In this document: positions 8,180 through 16,876 of the stretch, piece after piece
How positions within the stretch are numbered: position 1 is the first letter of the stretch
Layout: the number at the start of each line of letters is the position of its first letter
Assembly (NCBI RefSeq): GCF_001645385.1
Contig: NZ_LVHI01000012.1
Span: 607,541 to 671,540, forward strand
DNA length: 64,000 nt
Reading direction: 5' to 3'
Source of the DNA: Rhodococcoides kyotonense
Lineage (GTDB): Bacteria > Actinomycetota > Actinomycetes > Mycobacteriales > Mycobacteriaceae
The notes under the pieces: model-generated
What the model saw: only the letters and a program-made list of their open reading frames with translations
The model's database searches: none
What the model was told of the DNA's origin: nothing
Program-made: the position numbers and the translations under genes

Positions 8180-9021
8180 CCGAGGACGGTCGCGACCGGT
8201 GTCGAGGACCGTCCGATCAGCTTCTGCAGGTCACCCGACTCGGTGTCGAGCTCACCGCGCGCGATGCCCGCGTCGGCGCTCGGCAGCATCTCCGCGACGA
8301 ACTCCGGCAGGCCGGCGCCGAGCAGAATCTGCTTGTACTCGGCCTCGGTGACGTCGTGGTAGGCGATGGGCTTTCCGGCGATCGTCGAGATAACGTCGGC
8401 CAGCTCGGCGTAGGTCAGTCGCTCGTCGCCACCGAGCTCGTAGATCCTGCCGCCCTGGTTCTCCGACAGCAACACGGTGGCAGCGGCGGCCGCGTAGTCG
8501 GCGCGCGCGGCCGCGGCGATCCTGCCGTTCCCCGCCGACCCGAGCAACGCGCCGTTCTCGATGGTCTGCTGCAGCGACGCGGCATAGTTCTCCCAGTACC
8601 AGCCGTTGCGCAGAATCGCCGCAGGCACGGACGAGTCGGCGAGCAGCTTCTCGGTCGCGAGGTGCTCGGCAGCGAGGCTGACGCCGGACGTATCGGCCTT
8701 CAAGATGCTCGTGTACGCGATCAACGAGACGCCGGCCGCTTCCGCGGCATCGATCACGTTGGCGTGCTGGGGAACCCGCTGTCCGACGTCGGATCCCGAG
8801 ACGAGAAGAAGCTTGTCGACGCCGGTCAGCGCCGCCTTCAGCGCGTCGGCGTCGGTGTAATCCGCGACGCGGACCTGCACGCCGCGATCGGCGAGCCCCT
8901 GCGCTTTCGCTGCATCACGCACAACGGCGACGACGTCGCTCGCGTCCACTCCGCGGTCCAGAAGCTCCTCGACGACAAGTGCTCCGAGGTGTCCGGTGGC
9001 GCCGGTTACTGCAATGGTCAT
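8176..9021 (-). CDS. qorB: NAD(P)H:quinone oxidoreductase, QorB-like NmrA/SDR protein
   Basis: A 281-residue atypical short-chain dehydrogenase. The N-terminal Rossmann motif is VTGATGHLGALV (residues 4-15). Segments such as VADYTDADALKAAL, LLLVSGSDVGQRVPQH, AYTSILKADTS and LRNGWYWENYAAS closely match my recollection of Escherichia coli QorB (YtfG). QorB reduces quinones with NADPH in the cytosol. The start ATG at 9021 has GGAAC upstream; a longer reading to 9066 is less likely. It is divergent from an HxlR regulator, the same pairing as qorB-ytfH in enterobacteria, which supports redox-responsive control. Confidence 0.85.
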   Translation of the reverse strand: MTIAVTGATGHLGALVVEELLDRGVDASDVVAVVRDAAKAQGLADRGVQVRVADYTDADALKAALTGVDKLLLVSGSDVGQRVPQHANVIDAAEAAGVSLIAYTSILKADTSGVSLAAEHLATEKLLADSSVPAAILRNGWYWENYAASLQQTIENGALLGSAGNGRIAAAARADYAAAAATVLLSENQGGRIYELGGDERLTYAELADVISTIAGKPIAYHDVTEAEYKQILLGAGLPEFVAEMLPSADAGIARGELDTESGDLQKLIGRSSTPVATVLG

Positions 9022-9061
9022 GGCTGTTCCTTCGTCGGTGGTTCGCGGTCGACCGCCACTA

Positions 9062-9099
9062 TGCACTTACTTTTCGTACAGTGCAACCCATGAGGTAAG
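9062..9099. promoter_or_regulatory. Divergent control region with inverted half-sites
   Basis: Between the qorB-like and HxlR genes there are CTTAC (9066-9070) and GTAAG (9095-9099) in inverted orientation. TGCAC (9062-9066) and GTGCA (9081-9085) form a second inverted pair. HxlR/DUF24 dimers bind such split palindromes, so this is the likely shared operator. Confidence 0.4.
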
Positions 9100-9124
9100 C
9101 ACTGCCGTGATCGCATGCGCTAGC

Positions 9125-9517
9125 ATGCACATCATGAGCGAGGGATCGGACGGCAATTTCGAGGCCGACGTCTTCGCGCGCAACTGCTCGTCGCGCGAAG
9201 CGCTGCAGAACGCGACGAGCAGATGGGGCATCCTCGCCCTCGCCGCCCTCGCGGAGGGTGACTATCGCTTCAATGCGTTGCGTCGCCGCGTGGACGGTGT
9301 CAGCGAACGCATGCTGTCGCAGACACTGCAGACCCTCGAACGCGACGGCATGGTCGTGCGGACTGTTCTCGAGTCCATTCCCCCCAAGGTCGAGTACAGC
9401 CTGACGCCGCTGGGCCGCGAGGTCGCGACGCATCTGACGAGCCTCATCGAACTCGTCGAGTCCTCGCTGCCCGACGTCGTGGCCGCGCGGGAGCGTCACG
9501 ACGCAAAGCCGGCCTAG
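9125..9517 (+). CDS. HxlR-family (DUF24) redox-type transcriptional regulator
   Basis: A 130-residue winged-helix protein. Conserved features are the N-terminal cysteine in FARNCSSREAL (residue 20), the trio SRWGILALAALAEGDYRFNALRRRVDGVSERMLSQTL, and the wing region PPKVEYSLTPLG. The single cysteine at this position is the redox-sensing residue in QorR, HypR and YodB of this family. The start could also be the in-frame ATG at 9134; neither has a good ribosome site. It is divergent from its likely target, the quinone reductase gene. Confidence 0.85.
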   Translation: MHIMSEGSDGNFEADVFARNCSSREALQNATSRWGILALAALAEGDYRFNALRRRVDGVSERMLSQTLQTLERDGMVVRTVLESIPPKVEYSLTPLGREVATHLTSLIELVESSLPDVVAARERHDAKPA

Positions 9518-9546
9518 AGTCCGCCGCGCACTGCTAGCGTGCTGCC

Positions 9547-11562
9547 GTGTCAGGAATTCGGAGAAGGTCCTTCCTCGTCGCGACGGGTGCGACGGCGCTC
9601 GGGACAGTCGCACTGGGCTCTTCTCGCGCGTGGGCGACGCCGTCGGGTCTGGAGGTCGGCCGCGGCGTCGGCGACATCACCGGTGAGCCCCTCGGTGCAG
9701 GCATGAACGGGTACGCCGTCCTCGAACAGTCCTCTGCCGGACTGCATCTGCGCCAACGCGCCCGCGCGTTCGTCTTCGTCGACGCCGCATCCGGCGGGCG
9801 CCTCGCGCACGTGACGTGCGAGCTCGGGTTGATGTTCGAGAGCATCTTCGAGGAAGTCCTGCGCCGCCTGGCGGTGCGCTACGGCGACACCTATCACCGC
9901 GGCAACGTCCTGCTGTCGGCGACGCATACCCACGGCGCCCCCGGCGGCACGGACGGTCACCTCCTGGTCGACATCACCACTCTCGGTTTCAGACCGGCGA
10001 CGTTCGAATCCAACGTCGCCGGCATCGTCGACGCGATCGTGCGCGCGCACGACGACGTACAACCCAGCCACGTGTCGATCGCGTCGGGTTCGCTCGACGA
10101 CGCGGGCGTCAATCGATCTCCGATGGCGTTCGACCGCAATCCCGACCGCGACCGGTTCTCGGACCGGATCGATCCACGCTCGGTCAATCTGCAGGTGACT
10201 CGGGGCGGTGAACTGGTCGGCGTCGTCAATTGGTTCGCGACACACGGCACCTCGATGAAGGCAACCAACCTGCTGGTCAGCACCGACAACAAGGGCTACG
10301 CGGCGTGGCACTGGGAACGCGAGGTGGAACGAGTCGATTACCGAAACCCGAGCTTCGTCGCGGCGTTCTGCCAGAGCACGCCCGGCGACATCACGCCCAA
10401 CCTCGAGGGGCAACCCGGCACGGGTCCGACGACCGACGAGTTCGAGAACACTCGCATCATCGGCCTCCGGCAGTTCGAGACGTCGCAGCTGCTCACCGAA
10501 ACGATTGCGCCACAGCTCGATTCGGGTGTCGACGTTCGGTGGGTGTACGTCGATTTCTCCCAGTACACCGTCCGACCGGAATTCACCGGCGACGGACAGA
10601 CCCACACGACCAGCCCGGCCGCGCTGGGTGCCGCGTTCGCCGCATCGAGCCAGGAGGACGGTGGCGGCATTCCGGCGCTCGGACTCCAGGAGGGCGAACG
10701 GGGTGGCAATCCTGCACTGGCAGCGCTCGGTTCGGTGCTGCTTCCGCAGTGGCTGCGCGACGCCCAGGCACCGAAGGACGTCGTGCTTCCCGTCGGGTCG
10801 ATCCCCGGGATCGTGCAACAGATCCTCCCGTTCCACCTGGCACGCTTGGGAAGCTTTCACCTGTTCACGTGTCCGTTCGAACCCACGATCGTCGCCGGAT
10901 CCAGACTGAGAACGGCCCTCGCCGACGCACTGGCCGTCGATCGCGAACTCGTCGTCGTCCAGGGATACACGAACGGATACGGGCATTATCTGACGACGCC
11001 GGAAGAATACGACCAGCAGGACTACGAGGGCGGCGCAACGGTTTTCGGACGATGGCAACTTCCCGCGACGATGCAGATCGCGGTCGAACTGGCGTCGGCC
11101 ATGCGCGACGGCCGTCCCGTCGACAGCGGCACGGCACAACGCGACCTGACCGGGCTCGTTCCGAGCGCACCCACCGGAAATCCATTCGTCGACCTGCCCA
11201 GTCCTGGAAGGTCTTTCGGTGACGTGCTCACCGAGCCGGCCGCACGCTATGCGGCGGGCCAACAGGTGTCGGTACGATTCTCGGGCGCCAATCCCAACTC
11301 GAATCTGCGACGCGACGACACGTATCTCGCGATCGAGCGAGCCGACGACACCGGGTGGATTCGGGTTTTCGACGACGGCGACTGGTACACGAAGATCTCC
11401 TTCGACAACGTCGGTCCGATCACGGAAACGACTGTCACGTGGGATATTCCGCGCTCGCAGCAGGCCGGGCGCTATCGCGTCGTCTATTTCGGTGACGCCC
11501 GGTCAGCGGACGGCCGACTCACGCCGTTCACCGGAACCACGGCCGAGTTCGACGTGGCCTGA
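9547..11562 (+). CDS. Neutral ceramidase, Tat-exported
   Basis: A 671-residue enzyme with a GTG start. The N-terminus RRRSFLVATGATALG is a twin-arginine signal, with cleavage likely after AWA near residue 31. Zinc and active-site motifs of neutral/alkaline non-lysosomal ceramidases are visible: SATHTHGAPGG (about 125-135), WFATHGTSM (about 231-239), QSTPGDITPN (about 277-286, holding the nucleophile serine), and GYTNGYGHYLTTPEEYDQQDYEGG (about 475-498). A C-terminal beta domain follows. It hydrolyses ceramide to sphingosine and fatty acid outside the cell. The length matches the family. The DUF1275 gene follows after two bases, so they are probably co-transcribed. Confidence 0.9.
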   Translation: MSGIRRRSFLVATGATALGTVALGSSRAWATPSGLEVGRGVGDITGEPLGAGMNGYAVLEQSSAGLHLRQRARAFVFVDAASGGRLAHVTCELGLMFESIFEEVLRRLAVRYGDTYHRGNVLLSATHTHGAPGGTDGHLLVDITTLGFRPATFESNVAGIVDAIVRAHDDVQPSHVSIASGSLDDAGVNRSPMAFDRNPDRDRFSDRIDPRSVNLQVTRGGELVGVVNWFATHGTSMKATNLLVSTDNKGYAAWHWEREVERVDYRNPSFVAAFCQSTPGDITPNLEGQPGTGPTTDEFENTRIIGLRQFETSQLLTETIAPQLDSGVDVRWVYVDFSQYTVRPEFTGDGQTHTTSPAALGAAFAASSQEDGGGIPALGLQEGERGGNPALAALGSVLLPQWLRDAQAPKDVVLPVGSIPGIVQQILPFHLARLGSFHLFTCPFEPTIVAGSRLRTALADALAVDRELVVVQGYTNGYGHYLTTPEEYDQQDYEGGATVFGRWQLPATMQIAVELASAMRDGRPVDSGTAQRDLTGLVPSAPTGNPFVDLPSPGRSFGDVLTEPAARYAAGQQVSVRFSGANPNSNLRRDDTYLAIERADDTGWIRVFDDGDWYTKISFDNVGPITETTVTWDIPRSQQAGRYRVVYFGDARSADGRLTPFTGTTAEFDVA

Positions 11563-11564
11563 CC

Positions 11565-12239
11565 ATGTCGCTCGAGCACAGAGCCATCGCGTTGATGACG
11601 GCGTTGACGTTCACGACCGGAATTGCCGACGCGGTGGGATTCCTCGCCCTCGACCGCACTTTCGTCGGCAACATGACCGGCAACGTCATCGTCCTCGGTA
11701 TGGGCGTCGCGGGCGGTGACGACCTTCCGGTACTGAGTCCCGTCATCGCGCTGGTGTCATTCACCGGCGGCGCGGTCGCGGCGGGATTCGCTCTGCGTGG
11801 CGCTGCGGGACGCTGGAACCGCCGCACCACAGCGCTCGTCACAGCCGGTGGCCTCGTGCTCGGGGCCGCCGCGGTAGCGCTGTTCCTGCTCGACACCGAC
11901 GACGGTCGAACTCGGATCGGAATCGCGGCGGCCGCAGCGCTGGCGATGGGCCTTCAAGCCACGGTCGCCCGCGCCGTCGCGGTCAAGGACATGACCACGG
12001 TCGTCGTGACGTCGACGCTCACGTCGTTCGCCAGCGAGTCGTTGACGGTCCCGAACGCCGAATCGTGGTGGGCTCGACTCGCCGACCGCCGCGTCGGTGC
12101 CATAACGGCGATCTTCGTCGGTGCCGTCGTCGGCGCGTTGTTGCTACTCGTGCATCCCGGTCTGGCGCTGCTCACCGCGGCCGTGCTGACACTGGCCGTC
12201 GCCGCCGCGGGTCGGCTCGTCCTACCGTCAGGGCTGTAG
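11565..12239 (+). CDS. DUF1275 (YoaK-like) membrane protein
   Basis: A 224-residue protein with about six hydrophobic segments. It carries the family opening TTGIADAVGFLALDRTFVGNMTGN, where N-M-T-G-N is characteristic of DUF1275. The function is unknown; these proteins are assumed to be small transporters or lipid-related membrane proteins. It starts two bases after the ceramidase gene. Its 3' end overlaps the convergent TetR gene by 12 bases. Confidence 0.85.
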   Translation: MSLEHRAIALMTALTFTTGIADAVGFLALDRTFVGNMTGNVIVLGMGVAGGDDLPVLSPVIALVSFTGGAVAAGFALRGAAGRWNRRTTALVTAGGLVLGAAAVALFLLDTDDGRTRIGIAAAAALAMGLQATVARAVAVKDMTTVVVTSTLTSFASESLTVPNAESWWARLADRRVGAITAIFVGAVVGALLLLVHPGLALLTAAVLTLAVAAAGRLVLPSGL

Positions 12240-12782
12240 CAAGGCGCCGAGCACTGCCGCCGTGAGTGCGACGACCTCGTCGTGGTCCGCCTCGGCCAAC
12301 GCGTCGAGAGTCCCCGACGACCGACCCATCGCGATGCCTGCCAGGGCGGCGACGGCCAGCTGCGCTCGAAGGCGAGGGTTGTCGAGCCCCTCGGCGGTCA
12401 TGCGTGCCCGAACCCCGGCCGTCAGACGCTGGTCGACGCGTTCCGACGCGGCAGCCTGCACCGCGGGATCGTCGTGGGCGCGCATGACCGCATGCAGGAC
12501 AGGGCTCGGTCCGACGTCGTGAATTCGCCTCAGTGCGTCGTCGATCCGACGCGGCTCGCTGATGTCACCGAGCTCTGCGACCTCGTCGTTGTCCGCGGGC
12601 AGCGTCGCGATGTACAGCGCGGCCTTGTTGCCGAAGTAGCGAGCGATCAGCGCGGGGTCGGCACCTGCGCGTTCGCCGATCTCTCGAATCGTCGTGCGCT
12701 CGTATCCGCGGGTTCCGAACAATTCCGCGGCGGCGGCGAGAAGGTCTCGACGGGTCCGGGTGGAATCTCGACTGCGTGTCAT
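12228..12782 (-). CDS. TetR-family transcriptional regulator
   Basis: A 184-residue TetR protein. The HTH occupies residues 10-55 (RDLLAAAAELFGTRGYERTT, then GERAGADPALIARYFGNK). The C-terminal TetR_C_17-like region includes GIAMGRSSGTLDAL. ATG 12782 is chosen because GGGAGAGAG lies directly upstream and the preceding MFS gene ends in the same ATGA. It is therefore the second gene of an MFS-TetR operon and probably represses it, although a regulator downstream of its pump is the less usual order. Confidence 0.9.
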   Translation of the reverse strand: MTRSRDSTRTRRDLLAAAAELFGTRGYERTTIREIGERAGADPALIARYFGNKAALYIATLPADNDEVAELGDISEPRRIDDALRRIHDVGPSPVLHAVMRAHDDPAVQAAASERVDQRLTAGVRARMTAEGLDNPRLRAQLAVAALAGIAMGRSSGTLDALAEADHDEVVALTAAVLGALLQP

Positions 12783-14275
12783 CTCTCTCCCACCGAATGC
12801 GTTCTCCGCGAATCCACGTCGTACGCGAAGCCGCCCGACACCGCCGACTCCACGCTCTCGTCCACCAGCGACTTCGACACCCGACGTCGCGCATACGGCA
12901 AGCCCAGCGCCAGCAGGCCCGTCACGATCCACAGAACGATGCCTGCGGTGGCCGTCGCCGAATATCCGTCATCCGTCGGGTACACCGCGCCGGGCAGGGT
13001 GTAGGCGGCGAGAATGGTTGCGCTGAGCGCACTTCCGACGGCGCCGCCGACGGTGCGCGTGACCTGGTTGACGCCGAGGGCACTCCCGGTCTCGTGCGAC
13101 GGCACCGCGCTGACGATCAGCGCGGGCATCGCCGCGAACGTCAAGCCGACACCGAGACCCGCGATACCCATCACGGCGAACACGACCCACAACTCCGAAC
13201 GCCCGACCGCCAACAGGACCAGCGCGACGACGAATGCCACGGCCCCGAGCGGCATCACCAGGGTGCGCGGCACCCACCGACTCGCACTCGGTAGAAGCCG
13301 GTTGGCGACGACGCTCGCCAGCGAGAACGGGACGAGGACGAGGCCCGCGACCATCGCGGAACGACCGAGTCCGTATCCGGTGTCCTCGGGCGTCTGCACC
13401 AGTCGAATGACCGTGGAGGACAGCACGAACATGCCTATGCCCGCCAGCAGCCCGGTGACGTCGGCGGTCAGGACGGATCTGTTGCGCAGCAACGACAGCT
13501 GTACGAGCGGGAACGCACAGTGCACCTCGTGACGTGCCCACAGCGGCAGGACGACGACGCCGATCACGACGCAGATCGCCGAGGGCCACGACGTCCACCC
13601 CCAGGTACCGCCGGTACTGAGCGCGAGGAGCAACGCCGTCAGGCCCGCACCGAGCAGAACCGCTCCGAGGACGTCGAGTGGACGCCGCTTCAGGTGGCCG
13701 CTGGTCGGCACGACGAACACCGACGCGAGAAGCACAGCCGACGTCGCGATCGCGGCGACGACGAAGCACGCGTGGAATCCCCAGTAGTGGGCGATTACTC
13801 CGGTGAGCGGGTAGCCGAGTCCGATCCCGGCGACCGCGGTGACCGACAGCGCCGCGACGCACGACCGAGCACGCGCAGGTGCGAGATGATCGCGAGCGAC
13901 CGCCATCGCCAGCGGCATCAGCCCGAGGCCGATGCCCTGAAGTGCTCGTCCGACGATCAGCATCGCGAAGTTGCCCGGCATCGCGGCGAGCACACACCCG
14001 AGCGCGACGACCGCAAGTGACCCGACCACCGCCTGCTTGCGGTGGGGTCCGTCGCCGAGTCTGCCGAGGATCGGGACGGTGACGGCGCCGGTGAGCATCG
14101 CGATGGTCAGCGACCACTGCGCGCTGGTGAACGACACCCCGTACGTGGATGCAACGGTCGGAATCAATGGGGCACCCACACTGCTCACGACGGCGACGAC
14201 CGTGCAGATCGACACCAGTACCGGAACGAGCCCGCGTCTCACCGCGGTCGGCAGCGTGTCATCGGTCGATGTCAT
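12779..14275 (-). CDS. MFS transporter, DHA2-type multidrug efflux
   Basis: A 498-residue membrane protein with about 14 hydrophobic segments. MFS motifs are ILGRLGDGPHRKQ (loop 2-3) and GRALQGIGLGLMPLAMA with GIGLGYPLTG (motif C region of antiporters). The DHA2 class exports drugs or cationic compounds by proton exchange. The start is ATG 14275; a longer frame to 14443 has no support. It is the first gene of an operon with the TetR gene (ATGA overlap). Confidence 0.87.
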   Translation of the reverse strand: MTSTDDTLPTAVRRGLVPVLVSICTVVAVVSSVGAPLIPTVASTYGVSFTSAQWSLTIAMLTGAVTVPILGRLGDGPHRKQAVVGSLAVVALGCVLAAMPGNFAMLIVGRALQGIGLGLMPLAMAVARDHLAPARARSCVAALSVTAVAGIGLGYPLTGVIAHYWGFHACFVVAAIATSAVLLASVFVVPTSGHLKRRPLDVLGAVLLGAGLTALLLALSTGGTWGWTSWPSAICVVIGVVVLPLWARHEVHCAFPLVQLSLLRNRSVLTADVTGLLAGIGMFVLSSTVIRLVQTPEDTGYGLGRSAMVAGLVLVPFSLASVVANRLLPSASRWVPRTLVMPLGAVAFVVALVLLAVGRSELWVVFAVMGIAGLGVGLTFAAMPALIVSAVPSHETGSALGVNQVTRTVGGAVGSALSATILAAYTLPGAVYPTDDGYSATATAGIVLWIVTGLLALGLPYARRRVSKSLVDESVESAVSGGFAYDVDSRRTHSVGER

Positions 14276-14458
14276 CGCTTGATGATATGCCGCGCAAGTC
14301 CAAGTTACCGAACCGACATCGTTCCGAGACTCGACCGTTACGATGGCGGATGTGTTGTCGTGTCGTGCAACGGGAAGCGTGATGTAAGAGGCGTCACAGC
14401 GTTTCGTCCCAGCGCGAGCGCCTCCGACCGGCTCGACCACCACTCGGAAGGCGTCCTC

Positions 14459-14953
14459 ATGTCTCTCGCACGTAACACGACGATCACTCGCGCGCTCGGC
14501 GGTGCTGCATCCCTCGGAATCGCTCTTGCCTGCGCGGCACTGCTACCGGGCACCGCATCCGCAGCGCCCGTCGAATGCACGACTGCACCTTCAGGCGCCG
14601 CCGAAACCGGCCTCGCGGGGGCGTCCCAGTGCTACAGCACTGCCGATGCGACCAGCGCCGCCGCGGGCTATGGATTCGAAGGCTGGGGATCGGCGACCGC
14701 GCTGAGCAACGCCGCCGCCCTGGCGCTCGGGTTCGGCGGGGGAACCGCGGTGTCCGACGCGACGTTCGGCGCGGGTCCCGCCGCGATCTCGTTCGGTCCT
14801 GGCAGCGTCGCCACCAACGAGGCCATCGGACCCGGTCTGTCCATCGCCATCGCAGGCCCCGGTTCCGTCGTGACACTGACACCGACGGGCGCGGTCTGCA
14901 ACGGCCCCGGCATCGCGGGAAGCTTCACCACATTGCAGGGCTGCATCGGCTGA
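14459..14953 (+). CDS. Secreted low-complexity protein, DUF6764-like
   Basis: A 164-residue protein with a signal peptide (ARNTTITRALGGAASLGIAL, cleavage after ASA near residue 37). The mature part is rich in Gly, Ala and Ser, with paired cysteines in APVECTTAP and SQCYST and again in AVCNG and QGCIG, likely two disulfides. The central pattern (AIAGPGSVVTLTPTG) resembles a family I recall as DUF6764, found in Rhodococcus, Nocardia and Mycobacterium. Function unknown; probably an envelope or surface protein. It converges on the AbrB-type gene with a three-base gap. Confidence 0.7.
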   Translation: MSLARNTTITRALGGAASLGIALACAALLPGTASAAPVECTTAPSGAAETGLAGASQCYSTADATSAAAGYGFEGWGSATALSNAAALALGFGGGTAVSDATFGAGPAAISFGPGSVATNEAIGPGLSIAIAGPGSVVTLTPTGAVCNGPGIAGSFTTLQGCIG

Positions 14954-14967
14954 CCGTCAGCTGACGG
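14954..14967. terminator. 14-base perfect palindrome at convergent junction
   Basis: CCGTCAGCTGACGG is perfectly symmetric and starts directly after the stop of the secreted protein gene. It includes the last codons and the stop of the convergent AbrB-type gene (14957-14959). It may serve as a weak bidirectional terminator. Confidence 0.35.
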
Positions 14968-16045
14968 ATGCGTTCTCGCGCTCCGCGTTTCGCGACCGTC
15001 GCGCGCGGAGCGCGAGAAACACCTTGGCGCCGAACGGCGCCGCGAAGAGCATGATCACGAGCCGGACCACCTGTACGGCCGCGACGAAGGTGACGTTCGC
15101 GCCGCTCGCTGCGGAGACGGCCAGCACCGCCGACAGACCGCCGGGCGTCGTCGCGAGATATCCCTCCAACAGCGAGATTCCGGCGACGTGGGACAACAGC
15201 AAGCCGAGCAGGGCACACACTCCGCCGACCACGAGAATGAGCGCCACAGCCCACGGCATCACCCGTCCGACGGCCCGCACGCTGTCCCGAGTGAAAGCGA
15301 GCCCTGCCTGCCATCCGATGAGAACGAACGCGATCGGGAGCAGAACCGTCGGAGCGGTGACCCCGTCGATCCACCCTGAGAGCTCCATACCCATCGACAC
15401 CGCGAGCGGTCCGAGCGTCGCGGGCGCGGGCAGCCGAATCAGCCGTGCGACGACGATCCCGACGACGATGGCACCGGCAACGACGAGAAGGTCCACGTAC
15501 CACGGGGTTTCGCCGGAGCCGGTCGACGCTGCGCCGCTGGTACCCGCACCGAAGACGAGCGTCGCGACCAACGGCATCGTCACGATGATCAGTCCCACAC
15601 GCATGTACTGGACCACGGCGACCATGCGCTCGTCGCCGCCGAGTTCACGAGAGACTGCGACGAGCCCCTGCGCTCCTCCGGCGATCATCGACAGAGCACC
15701 GGTCAGAGCATCGACGTCGCGATGGAACGCGAGGAGCATTCCCGCCGCCACGCTGACGACGAGGGTTGCGATGCACACACCGAGCGCGGGCAACCAACTC
15801 GAACCGAGAGCCGACAACGTCTCGGTGTCGACCATCAGTCCGACACTCACGGCCAGAATGCCCTGCGCGAGCATGCCCGCCGGTCTCGGAAGACGGTCGG
15901 GACCGGCGCCGCGCACCGCGAAGACGGCAGCGACGACGAGAGATGCGAACAACGCCGCGGCAGACAGTCCCAGGGCTGCCATGACCGCCCACACCACGCT
16001 CGTCACAGCCAGAAGAGCAAGCCAACGGAACATGGGTTTTCGCAC
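14957..16045 (-). CDS. AbrB/AmoA-type membrane protein (PF05145)
   Basis: A 362-residue polytopic protein made of two repeats of hydrophobic helices. It has the family's Gly/Pro signatures LSMIAGGAQGLVAVSRELGG (about 139-158) and LEGYLATTPGGLSAVLAVSA (about 296-315). Despite the database name AbrB family transcriptional regulator, it is a membrane protein, and AmoA of Pseudomonas is named for ammonia monooxygenase-like activity that was never confirmed. The transport role is unknown. It is divergent from a MarR regulator, with about 100 bases between the two starts. Confidence 0.8.
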   Translation of the reverse strand: MRKPMFRWLALLAVTSVVWAVMAALGLSAAALFASLVVAAVFAVRGAGPDRLPRPAGMLAQGILAVSVGLMVDTETLSALGSSWLPALGVCIATLVVSVAAGMLLAFHRDVDALTGALSMIAGGAQGLVAVSRELGGDERMVAVVQYMRVGLIIVTMPLVATLVFGAGTSGAASTGSGETPWYVDLLVVAGAIVVGIVVARLIRLPAPATLGPLAVSMGMELSGWIDGVTAPTVLLPIAFVLIGWQAGLAFTRDSVRAVGRVMPWAVALILVVGGVCALLGLLLSHVAGISLLEGYLATTPGGLSAVLAVSAASGANVTFVAAVQVVRLVIMLFAAPFGAKVFLALRARRSRNAERENASVS

Positions 16046-16146
16046 ACGGTAAGACTACGCTTATCAATCGAAGCGTCAAACCAGACGAAACAGGCCTACA
16101 AAGATACTGTTGCACGTACTAACAGGTGTGCCGGGGAGGGTTATTC

Positions 16147-16608
16147 ATGAGCGCAACGGAGCTACGGGAGGCGATGCTCGCATTGACACGGCGGTTGCGC
16201 AGGCAACGCCCGAAGCACTATCTGACACCGAGTCAGATGCAGATCCTCGGCGACGTCGAACGCAGTGGTGGGTCGAGCGCCCCCGTCGACCTCGCGGCTC
16301 TGCAGGGAGTCCGCATTCAGTCGTTGACGAGCAACCTCAACGCTCTGGAAGCCGAGGACCTGGTCACCCGCACGCCGGACCCGGGTGACCGACGCCGTCT
16401 GCTGATCCGCATCACCGACAAGGGCACCGAACTCGTCGCCGCCGATCGTCAGCAGCGCGACCGCTGGCTCGCCGACGCGATGAACGAAGAGCTGACGGGA
16501 CTCGAGCGGGACGTCCTGCACCTCGCCGCGCCCATCCTCTGGAAACTGGCTCGGCGTCCGGATTCGGCGGACACCGTTGACCTTTCCGACCGTTCTGGTG
16601 GAACATGA
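16147..16608 (+). CDS. MarR-family transcriptional regulator
   Basis: A 153-residue MarR protein. The HTH is at residues 40-70 (PVDLAALQGVRIQSLTSNLNALEAEDLV) followed by the wing TPDPGDRRRLLIRITDKG. The start is well supported by GGGGAGGG six bases before the ATG. It is divergent from the AbrB-type membrane protein, which is its likely target. Confidence 0.9.
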   Translation: MSATELREAMLALTRRLRRQRPKHYLTPSQMQILGDVERSGGSSAPVDLAALQGVRIQSLTSNLNALEAEDLVTRTPDPGDRRRLLIRITDKGTELVAADRQQRDRWLADAMNEELTGLERDVLHLAAPILWKLARRPDSADTVDLSDRSGGT

Positions 16609-16671
16609 TTCGGACACACCCCTTTCGGCGGCATCGTCCGTCGGCCATGACCACAGGAGTAATGAGCTTCG

Positions 16672-16767
16672 ATGATGTCCTACCTGCTGTACGACGCGCT
16701 TCTCCCCCACCTCGGATCCGACGCGGCGACGTACTGGGCAACGTTGCTCGTCGTCAATCCCTTCTGA
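16672..16767 (+). CDS. Possible 31-residue hydrophobic small protein
   Basis: ATG-ATG opens a 31-codon frame of moderately hydrophobic character, beginning MMSYLLYDALLPHLG and ending VVNPF. AGGAG lies at 16655-16659, 12 bases upstream, which is a little far. It fills an otherwise empty 268-base gap between a MarR gene and a CNNM gene and is followed 20 bases later by the strong palindromic terminator at 16788, as a stand-alone small gene would be. A competing frame from 16647 or 16662 (ending at 16779) is Arg/Pro-rich and less convincing. The function is unknown; it could be a small membrane-associated peptide. Confidence 0.4.
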   Translation: MMSYLLYDALLPHLGSDAATYWATLLVVNPF

Positions 16768-16787
16768 CGCACCGATAGCACGGCCGA

Positions 16788-16827
16788 CGCGAGGGTCGCA
16801 CCGAAACGTTTCGGTGCGACCCTCGCG
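16788..16827. terminator. Perfect 40-base palindrome, bidirectional terminator
   Basis: The arm CGCGAGGGTCGCACCGAAAC is followed at once by its exact reverse complement with no spacer. It lies after the possible small protein and 49 bases beyond the stop of the convergent CNNM gene. There is no T-tract, as in I-shaped actinobacterial terminators. Confidence 0.75.
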
Positions 16828-16876
16828 CGTTCGTGTTCGGCCCCTGTTGTCCGGGCCCTGTTCGTCCGGGCTTCGG

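Noticed and set aside
9550..11262. 570-codon open frame on the minus strand
   Set aside because: It is antisense to the ceramidase gene, is Arg/His/Val-rich without domain motifs, and arises from GC-rich codon structure.
463..14430. A 13-base match, GTTTCGTCCCAGC, near 466 and 14400 in two upstream regions
   Set aside because: A match of this length is expected by chance several times in 64 kb, and the surroundings do not extend it.
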